Shown: piece after piece, positions 9,548-20,900 of the stretch
How the letters are laid out: each line of letters starts with the position of its first letter
Position numbering within the stretch: position 1 is the stretch's first letter
Origin: Cordilura impudica
Lineage: Eukaryota; Arthropoda; Insecta; Diptera; Scathophagidae
NCBI GenBank assembly: GCA_963682025.1
Contig: OY821518.1
Span: 228,244,236 to 228,308,235, forward strand
Length of the DNA stretch: 64,000 bases
Direction: 5' to 3'
Notes under the pieces: model-generated
The model's input: the letters and a program-made list of their open reading frames with translations, nothing else
What the model was told of the DNA's origin: nothing
Database searches by the model: none
Translations under genes and position numbers: made by a program

Positions 9548-12500
9548 CTAAAAATGGAGAAAAAATTAAATATTAAAGTAAGTGTGAAAGTTTTGTCAAC
9601 TGATTAAGAAATGATTTTACTTAGATACATATATTAGGAATATTATAGTCTTTTGTAACATGTATTTAAGGTAGAACTGATAAGGAATAGTAGCCCCGCA
9701 TAAACCAATTGCAATTTAAAGTCAGTCATATTTATTAATTTTACGTATAAACAATAACGTAGAAATAGTTTTAAAGTTTAAAAGAAGTTCATGAAAACCG
9801 TAACACTGGTGCCTTTTAATACACTCCACACCAGTGTGTAAGTTTATCATTTCGTTTGAAATAATTAGAAAAAATCTGGACCGCATAAAATATATATACT
9901 CTTGATTCTTATAACAAGCGAAGTTAATATAGTGATGTCCGTCCGTCCTTCTATGTATATTACGATCACGCCCTAAATAGATTAGCTGGGCTGCTCATTT
10001 TTAGTGAATATGATTCAGTTCAACAAGTTCCGTGATAGCAATGAATATGTAAAAAAATCTCTTGAAAATATGTGACTTTTAAAATTGTTCTTTTTATTGT
10101 TGTCATTCTAAATTTTGTAATTTATTTGTGGAAGCTTTAATTGTTGTTGATGTTGTGATCGCTGTGTTGTAGCATTTGGGATAGTGTACGACTTTTCGAT
10201 TTCGAAACGTTAGATCCCCTAATTTTTGCACGAGCCATAAATTGGGGGGTAGGACGGGGGCATGTGGCTCGTCATCGAGCTCAAAGTGGGAACAAAGTAG
10301 AAAAATGTACAAAAAAAAAAACACAATTTCTGCCACAGAGCCACATATAGATGGGTAATATATAGGAACGACTCCCCGAACATATCTAGCCCTATTTTCA
10401 TTGCTGAAACGGGCTCCCATACAAGTTTTAAAATTAAGGGGGCACACATACAAAATTTACATTACAAAAGAGAAATGTATAGAAGAAAAAATCGCATACA
10501 TTAGCTTTTCAAACATTTTCTCTCAACATACCCGTTTCTTATCTGAAGGAGACTCCCATACGGTGTTTTTTTTTTTATGAATTTATGAACACAGCGCCTA
10601 GGATGTAACTAGATGGGTCAAATTATGGCCAACATCACTTAATTTTTCCCCCCCATAATTACACTACACTATCTCCATTCCTTAAGGAGACTCCCATGTA
10701 GAATGATTTTTATACCCTCCACTCCAGTGTGCAGAGGGTATATATAAGTTTGTCATACCGTTTGTAATAATTAGAAAAAAAATTTGGACCCCATAAAATA
10801 TATATATTTTTGATCCTTATAACAACCGGAGTTGATATAGCGACGTCCGTCTGTCCGTCTGTGGAAATCACGATGACGGCATCAATCGGGCAGCTAGGGT
10901 GCTCGTTGACATAAAAAATGATTCATTAACATCCTGAGAAGTTTGCTGTTTGAAATCTTCCAAATCGGTCAATTAGAGCCCGAGATTTGAATAAAGAACT
11001 AAAAAAAGTCTTGAAAAAATATAATTTTCTATGTTGTTCTTGTCACGATCACGTCCTCAATAGGATAGTTAAGGTGATTATTCCTAGTGAGAATGATTCA
11101 ACAAATTCATGGGAACATTTCTATTTCAAAAATCATTAAAATCAGTGGAACAGGTCCAGGGATCTCTGAAAAAGTAAAAAAAAAAAATGAAAAATATGAT
11201 GTTTCTATGTTGTTGTTATGTTATTCTAAATGTTGTATTGTTGTCATAGATGGACTTGTTGTTTTTGTGGTCGTTGTGGTAATAATATAATAAAAACTAA
11301 CCCTTTGTACATTTTTTTATCAACTCTGGTAAAAAATTTTAAAAGTTTCCATTGTTTTGGCATCACTAAAAAAATTTACTAGATCATTTCTGTCATTGCC
11401 ACGAGCCTGCCTGCAAAGTTTCAGATCGATTGGGTCACGGGAAAGGGGTTAAAATCGATCCAAAATTTTTTCGACAAGCACACACTACGAGTTAATATAA
11501 AGGGAGTAAAAATTCACCAGCATCTAAAGCAAATATGTATTAAATTATTTAAAGAGAAAAACACAAAAATAACGTTTGATGGTGTATTTTTTGTGTGTAA
11601 TATTTACATATACATACATACACATATTAAATAATACAAATAATATACATATATTCTATATATGTACATATATCCATAATAACTGCATGTTAGAAATAAA
11701 TCGGTATATTATTTTATTTACATAAAATTCTGCAATATTTTGTTATGGGGAAATTCATTTGGTCAGCGTGACTACGCCACAGTAGATGGCGCCACAATTT
11801 TTGTTCTAATTAGCTTTGCAATAGTTATTTCTATTTTAACATGAATGTCAATATTTTCAAATAGATATTATACATAACAATGTTAAGAGTGTATACGGGC
11901 TGGTCTTTTATTTCATATGTTTTTTCATTATTCTTTTACAAATATGAACATAAGTTTGGCATATTAACTTTTTGTTGTTTTTACAAAATAGAGTTACCGA
12001 GTTATCAATGAGTTTTTTGCTTTCAAAAAAGTTCTACATAGTTATATAGAATTATTAGTCTGCTTTACCTACAAAATATCTGATTGCGATTACATCTAAT
12101 TTTTAAAAATTGTTTATAATTACTAAAGCATTATTATTCACATAAATACAAAATTGCACTTTTTAAATTTTCCATTTAAATTTAAGAAAATATCAATTCT
12201 AAAAACTGGAATTAAAATTTTCAATTATATATTAGAAAATATTAACTGAATTTCAGAAAATCATATCAAAACGTCGGAAATAATAATTTTAAATTTAGAA
12301 GACATCAATTGCATCTTTAATATATAAATTTTATTCGTTAAACACAAATTGAAATTCAAAAAAAAAAAAACACCAAATGTGTTTATATTTATAAAATGTT
12401 TACATTAAAAAAAAATATTGGCATTCAGGGGACTAAGTAGCTTTTCAGTAACTTCTTTTAACGATTGTCGAATCGTTAAAAAAGAAAAGCAAAATTATCA

Positions 12501-15500
12501 GTAAAATTTTTAAACGATATTCGCTATTGTTAAAGTCAGCTGTTGTTGTTATCAAAACGACAACCATTTTTGTGTTGTTTATTCAATCGATAAAAACTTA
12601 AATTTTTAGGTTGAAATGTCGTCATACATAAATAAAACTCATAAAATAGTGAAAATATTTTGCTTCAACTAAAAAACTTTTTTATATAAATAAAAAAATT
12701 AAATAGCATATTCAATTCATTATTTCATTTTCAAATAAATAAACAGAAATATTAGTAAAAAAAAAAAAATAGAGATATTAAACATAAACATAAAATCATC
12801 CTGTCAAACACGAAGTAATTTGTTTTTTTTTTTCCAATCTTCTTTGTGTTTTTCGCTTATTTTAACAGAGATGCCACTCGTTTACAATTTAAATAAATAG
12901 AAAAATAGAGATGTCGACTGTCGTTAAGATGTGTGTACTTAGTGAATAACTTAATCCTCAGTGCAAACAACAATAGCTGTCGATATATTTTGCGATTGTC
13001 GGATCGTTGAAATTCTGTCGGATCGTTGAATTCGCACTACAGAAAACATTAATTTAAATTCAACGAATTTTAGAAAACCTCAAATGATATTTAAGAATTG
13101 CGAACATAAAAATTGTTACATAAATAAACGCAATTTGATGAGAATGTTATTTATATGTAGCTATATAAATTTTCACAATTTTTTTTGGATGAATATATGA
13201 AGTTTTTCAGAAAATAAAGATAAAAATTATTTTATTTAAAATGTTTGGGATATTTGGTTTTTTGCGTTTGGCATTCTTAATTTAATTATTTGTTATTATA
13301 AATTTATTCTTTATGTTTTCCAAATATGGCAATATTTTAATAAAAAACTTGAGAGAGCTTTTTTTTGGTTATTATTTTGTTACTCCATCCGACCTATATG
13401 GCCGCAATGAAAAAATATATCGCCAGTTAAAAGAAACTATACAGCCATCTACAATTAGCACGATTTAATGCATGTAGCCACCCTACACAACCATTACCTT
13501 TGCAATGGAGGTTAAGGCAAGCTATTTAATTAGCAAAAACTAAATTAAACGAGGAGTTATGTCATATAACCGGAAACGCATGCATATTTTTCCAATATTT
13601 TGTTTACATATATTATCAATACTCAAACCGAGGTGGAGGGTATCAAAGATTCGGCACAGCCGAATTTAACACTCTTACTTGTTTTTTTATAAAATCGAGA
13701 AGTTTAATTCGGTTTTTAATATATTATGTAATTCTAACATTTATTAAGCGTACACACAGATAAAGAAATTTTTGGAAAGAGGTTTCCATTAAAAATAATT
13801 ATTTATTTATCCAGATATGTTATTGTTATTCTAAGAAACTTATAGTCGGTCTAGACCGACTATACGATACCCTATACCATGCGTTGAGAGACCCTATCTC
13901 TTAGCCCAACTAACTGGATATAAAAAATAAGCATAAACCAAATTTGAGTGGGATTTTTATTAATTTAGATATGAAAAAGTTCATATCGGATGCTATATCT
14001 ATATGTGGACTAGGCCCAAAAATGGACCGATCCTGACTATGTTTGGTAAAGTCTCTTGTATTCTGCAAAAATATATACAAACAAAATTTGAGAAGAATCA
14101 GTGCAATATTTTTGTTTTTTGATAGATTTAAGTGAAGATCGAGAAGCAGCTCTATAGAGGTCCTATGACTAAGAGTTGTCCCAGGGATCATTTTTATACT
14201 ACTTATTATTGGATGTAATAAACGCATACAAACCCAATTTGAGTAAGATCTATATGACAATTTGGATCTTATGGCAATTTATATCGATTTCATAGGGGTC
14301 ATTTGTATGGGGGCTAGGTCTGAACATAGAGCGATTCTCACCAATTTCAACTGCATTCATTCCATGGCCAATGACAGCTTACATACCAAATTTCATCAAA
14401 ATATATTCATATATGCGACCTGTAGTTTCATTACAAGGTTTACATGGACACACAGACGGACGGACACACGGACAGACATCGTTAAATCGAATCAGTTAGT
14501 GATGCTGATTCGATCGGTATAATTAAAGATAGGTCTAGGTCAAATATTTTTGGTAGTTACAAACAGCAGCACAAAGTCATTATACCCAAGCCACATAGTG
14601 GTATAGGGTATAATTATAGTCGGTCTACACCGACTATACGATACCCTATACCATGCGTTTAGAGACCCTATCTCTCAGGCCCAACTAACTGGATATAAAA
14701 AATAAGCATAAACCAAATTTGAGTGGGATTTTTATTAATTTTTTCGGCTGCAGATATGAAAAAGTTCTTATCGGATGCTATATCTATATGTGGACTAGGC
14801 CCAAAAATGGACCGATCCTGACTATGTTTGGTAAAGTCTCTTGTATTCTGCAAAAATATATACAAACAAAATTTGAGAAGAATCAGTGCAATATTTTTGT
14901 TTTTTGATAGATATAAGTGAAGATCGGGAAGCAGCTCTATATGGGGCCTATGACTAAGAGTTATCCAATAGGGATCATTTTTGGACTACTGATTAATGGA
15001 TGTAATATGTACAGACAAACCCAATTTGACTAAGATTTGTATGATAATTTGGATCTTATGGCAATATATGTTGATTTCATAGGGGTCATTTGTATGGGGG
15101 CTAGGTCTGAACATGGACCGATTCTCACCAATTTCAATAGCGTTCATCCCATGGCCGATAAAAGATCAAATACCAAATTTCATCAAAATATATTCATATT
15201 TGCGACCTGCAGTTTGATTACAAGCTTTACATGGACACACAGACGGACGGACGGACGGACGGACATCGTTAAATCGAATCAGATAGTGATAGCCATGGGA
15301 TGAACGCTATTGAAATTGGTGAAATTCGGTCCATGTTCAGACCTAGTCCCCATATAAATGACCCCTATGAAATCGGCTTAAATTGCCAATATCCAAATTA
15401 TCATATAGATCTCGGTCAAATTGGGTTTGTGTATGTTTATTACATCCATTTATCAGTTGTTCAAAAATAAACCCTATATGGCAATCCTTTGTCATAGCCC

Positions 15501-17893
15501 CCATATAAAGCTGCTTTCCGATTTTCACTTAAATCTATCAAAAAACAAAAATATTGCGCAGATTTTTCTCAAATTTTATTTGTATATATTTTTCAAAATA
15601 TAAGTGAATTTACAAATATGGTCATGAGCGGTCCATTTTTCGACCTATAAATATAGCATCCTAAATGAACTTTTTCATATCTGCAGCCAAAAAAATTAAT
15701 AACAAACTACTCAATTTTTTATGCTTATTTTCTATATCCACTTAGTTGGACCGAAGACATAGGATCTCTAAACCATGGTGTAGGGTATCGTATAGTCGGT
15801 CTAGGCCGACTATAATTTTCTCACTTGTTTTTTTGTTGTGTTTTTATTTTTTGTAAAAATTATTTTATGCAGTGTTAGTTTAAATTCTAAATAAGCTTCT
15901 GCAAATTTTTGTTGCATTCTCTTAGAAGTAACATTAGTAAGGAATAGTTTTTATAAAAAAGCAAGTAAGAAATATATAAGAAATTTTACTATTTTAGGAA
16001 AATTTGCGACAATGCTATTTTAAGCAATATGGCTTTCTACCCAGTTCTATAAAATCATCATAGGCCAGTATGTTGTTATTTGGTGGACAACAAAGCAAAA
16101 CGGGATATAACCTTGATAATTAATTTGATGACATTATCAAACAACAAATTGTCTGGCCATATTATTTAGCATTGCAAATTGATCGGAATTAATGGGAACC
16201 TTGGGCAACTATCTGTACAACTACCTCAATTGAATAATGGCGTTTACCTACGAACACAGTGCAAACGTTTAGCAAGCAGAATAAAGTAGACAAGATAAAT
16301 GTCTTTCGGTGACGGGGACAGGATCGTCCATTCTGACCGTATTTGTCAACAGTAAAACGGTAATCTTATTTGGATTCGAACATGGCGTGTGGCCCTATTT
16401 ATACCCTATAACACTATGTGGTTTGGGTATAATGATTTTGTGCTGCTGTTTGTAACAACCAAAAATATTTGACCTAGACCCATCTTTAATTATACCGATC
16501 GAATCAGAATCACTTTCTGATTCGATTTAACGATGTCCGTCCGTCCGTCCGTCCGTCTGTGTGTCCATGTAAAGCTTGTAATCAAACTGCAGGTCGCAAA
16601 TATGAATATATTTTGATGAAATTTGGTATATAAGCTTTTATCGGCCATGGGATGAACGAAATTGGTGAGAATCGGTCCATGTTCAGACCTAGCCCCGATA
16701 CATATGACCCCTAAGAAATCAACATAAGTTGTCATAAGATCCAAATTATCATATAAATCTTAGTCAAATTGGGTTTGTATGTGTTTATTACATCCATTAA
16801 TCAGTAGTCCAAAAATTATCCCTATGGGACAACTCTTAGTCATATGCCCCATATAGAGCTGCTTCCCGATCTTCACTTAAATCTATTAAAAACAAAAATA
16901 TTGCACGGATTCCTTTTAAATTTTGTTTGTATATATATGTACAAAATACAAGAGACGTTACCAAACATGGTCAGCATCGGTCCATTTTTGGGCCTGGTCC
17001 CCATATAGATATAGCATCCGATATGAATTTTTTCATATCTGCAGCCAAAAAATTAATAAAAATCCCACTCAAATTTGGTTTATGCTTATTTTCTATATCC
17101 AGTTAGTTGGGCCTGAGAGATAGGGTCTCTAAACGCATGGTATAGGGTGTCTTATAGTCGGTCTAGACACTTGTTTTACTATATATTTATATTGAACAAG
17201 TTCTATTTTATTTATGACATTTTCAAGAAATATCAGCAGAATATAATACGAGGATACAACATGCAGTTATAGACAGTTATCAAACGGCAAAAATTAGTAT
17301 AAGAGCCTAAATGAAAACGGGAACATTAATCAACACATGCAACAACGCTTATTTATTCCCTATTCGTATGTGTAATGTAATCTTTACTTTTTATTAATTT
17401 TAATTTCATATTTAGAAATAAACTAATACAAATAAGAGCTTAAAAATGCATGTTCTTTTATATTTCAGGGGATTATTGCACTTATAAAATAGGTTAGCTG
17501 ATAAATCGTTGTTACAACCAATAAATAAAATCTAAATTCCATTTCATCAACTATATTTTGAAATAAGTACAATCGAATTTACTTCGAAATTCAATCGCCT
17601 CAGTACTTAATATGTTAGTTTTGAAAATATAATTCAGTAATCACAATAGCATAATGTGATAGTATATGTATATACACACAGAAAAAATATTCGCCAACCG
17701 AATTGCTCTAGAGTGGAACAACCGTATTTTCGATTGTATTAACAGAAATTTAATAGCATCTGTAAATTTTCTATTATGATAAAATATTTACTATTAAGAC
17801 AATAGAATTGTAATAATAGTGAACACGAAATTCGGTTATTAGCATTATCGCAATTCGGTTGGCAATAAATTCGGTAGCCACAATGAATCTGTT

Positions 17894-17932
<39 letters not shown>

Positions 17933-20900
17933 CATTTTCTTTTTATCATGGGATGGAAAATTCTTCAGATTTTCAGCTACGGCAAAAATACTTTTTCCTT
18001 CTCGTTACGGCACAACACTTTGCTACATTTCATCCTAGGCATTTTAGGTGCCAAATTTAGCTATTTCATAAAACCATCATATTTGCATGAGACTCCTCTT
18101 AAGGGGTGGAGTTAACGGGCAGGTACGCATTTATAAATTTTAACCGCATAGGGGGACTCATAGGCAGTTATACACAATTTTCTTCTATATGTTTCTAGTC
18201 TGTAAGTAAATTTTGAATGAGAGCCTCCATAGTGGCTATATATGTTCTAAATAGTTTAGAGGAGTGGAAAACTAATGGGAGGCGGTCATATATTTGACCC
18301 ATCCAGGGGCATCTTAGGAGCTGTGAGGCCATTTATTTTAAATTTGATAATATTGTAAATTTTTTACGGGAGCCCCCTTAAAAAATGATGATAGGGGGTA
18401 GGCATGTTCGAAAAAATTTGGAGAGATAAGATTAAGGGGTTCGGTCCTGCATTTTATCACCTTAGGATAATTCTGTGGCAGTTATGGAGTTTATTTTTGT
18501 CAATTTTTTTTGCCCGCCTCCACTTTGAGCTCGTCGAAGAGCCCCTCATTTTTCGGCTCATGCAGATTGTTTCGGAACCTCACAAAATTAGGTGTCTAGT
18601 GCATCCAAATCGTTACTAAGACACTCCATACAATGCTATCCATACCTAGCGTGTATAAATTGTTATACTTCACGTGTCATATTAGCTTCGACCGTTATTG
18701 CCACACCGGTTTTAACGTTATTTCAAAATAAATATAAAAAATCGCCAATATGAAAGAAAAATAATAATGAAAAATTAAATTTTCTTTAAAAAGTACCTAC
18801 TTACTTTCAAACAATGAAATAACTTTTTATATAGTTTAATAAAAATAAAACACCACTTTTTCGTCATTTTTTTCCCTTAACAATTTAGATGTAAGCAGAA
18901 TATTTTTTAGAAATCGATATTAGGACCTATAGAAAAATGTTCATATAACAAGCTTTTTCATTTGACAACATTTCGAATTTTCCAAATTTAAAAGTTTTGG
19001 TATAAATTTATCATGTTTTATAAGTTATAAGTTATATTTATTGAGCCTTTTTTAATACAATAATAGAAACTTAAACATAAAAATAACAAGAGAGTAAATA
19101 ACTTAAGACTATAAAGTATTATCTTAATTACAACAAATTTGAACAGCACCATACTTAATCGATGAAATTGTTACAATTTTAATGAAAAGTAAGTGTGAGT
19201 AAAATGCTCTTGCTCCCGGAGCTAACATATCTGGAGAGTGAATCTCTTAAAATAATCTTAAAACTACGACTTAAAAATAAACTAAAAACTAAAAGAAAAT
19301 TACACAAATCACAACAAAAAAAATAAATGATAATAAAAATGTACTATCCTCTATGAGTACCTGGTGTACTTTTTATATAAAAATTGGCGGATAAATTTGT
19401 ATTCACATCAAAATTTGGTAGAATTTCATTAATATAGCCAATAGGTGATAAGTAGTTTGTATTTGACCAACTAAAATTTCTTTGTTCAATAAAAGTGTTT
19501 TTAATAAAATTATTTTCATGATTTGATAATCTTGAAATGAATTTTCTTAAAATATCACATATGTATAAGACAATTGGAGTAGTATTTGATTGATTATAAA
19601 TAAAAATGTTAGAGTATCGCTTAAAAATTGATTCAAAGTTTTTACCAATACAACATCTTATAATTTTCCGTTCAAAAATTTCCATTTCCTTTATGACCGT
19701 AGGTGAAATATTGAACCAAATAGGAAAACCGTATAAGAAAACTGGTCTAATACTTGTTTTATATAATAAGAGCTTAGTTTTCATTGGTAAACTCTAAAAA
19801 AAAATTTTTGAAAATGCACCCATAATTTTGTAAGATTTCTTTAAAGCTATTCTGGCATGTTTGTTGAATTTTAGAAGATTGTTAATATTGATTCCTAAAT
19901 ATTTGATATTTTCTTTGAAGGGAATTTCTTAATCACAAAGAAAAAGTTTTAGCGTTTTACTTTCTGGCACAACAAAATTTTTACATTTTCCTGAAGCATT
20001 GCGTAAACAAATTGCTTCACATTTAGATGTATTATCATAAAAAATTTTAACTTTTTCAAGGTGACTTGAAACCTGTCTTAAGGCAACAAGTGGAGATTCA
20101 TGATGTGAATATATAAGAGAGTCATCAGCATACAATAGACCAATTGAATTTGTAAAATTATGAAGAAAATCGTACATAAATATATTATATAAATGTGGAG
20201 CTAAAATTGAACCCTGTGGAACGCCTCAGGTAACATTTCCAAAATCTGATAAACCATTATTAAATTGTATGCAAAAGGTTCTATCAGAAAAAAAACTTTT
20301 AATCAATTTAATAATAAAAGGATTAAACCCTATTTCAATAATTTTATGAAGTATACCATTGTGAAAAGCATGATCAAATGCCTTTTCGACATCTAAAGAA
20401 ATTGCAACAGTGCAAAATCGTTTACGAAGATTACAAACGACATCATTTTGAAATTTTATTAAAGCGTCAGTTGTTGAATGACCATTCCTAAAACCAAATT
20501 GTAAATCTGGAATGTAATTGCCAATAATTCCTATGTCCATTTTCTCTCGAATTGTTCTCTCAAAAAGTTTTCTCAAATTTGAAAGCAATGAAATAGGTCG
20601 TAAATTGTCTATATCGGTTAAGTTTGGTTTCTTTTTTAATGGTATTATTTTCGAAATTTTCCAAGCATCAGGAAAATATGAATTGTTTAAACAATTATTA
20701 AAAATATTGGTTAGAAATTCAAATGCTTTTAATGGAAGTTTCTTTAAAATGAAATTGGAAATTTTGTCTAAGCCGAAAGATTTTTTGTTAATTAAATTTT
20801 TCGAATGAACTACTAGTTCTTCCAAGGTAACCAGACTTGTGTGATTTTGTGAATTTGTAGCAGAAAAATTTTCGTTAAAAAAATATTGAAAATTTGCAGT

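Noticed and set aside
10103..10453. Two overlapping minus-strand frames (116 and 76 codons)
   Set aside because: They lie in family D repeat D1 and are not kept in D2 or D3.
11340..11365. AAAAGTTTCCATTGTTTTGGC in family B as a Tc1 terminus
   Set aside because: It resembles the Tc1 end motif at 38550 but sits inside both family B copies with no inverse partner.
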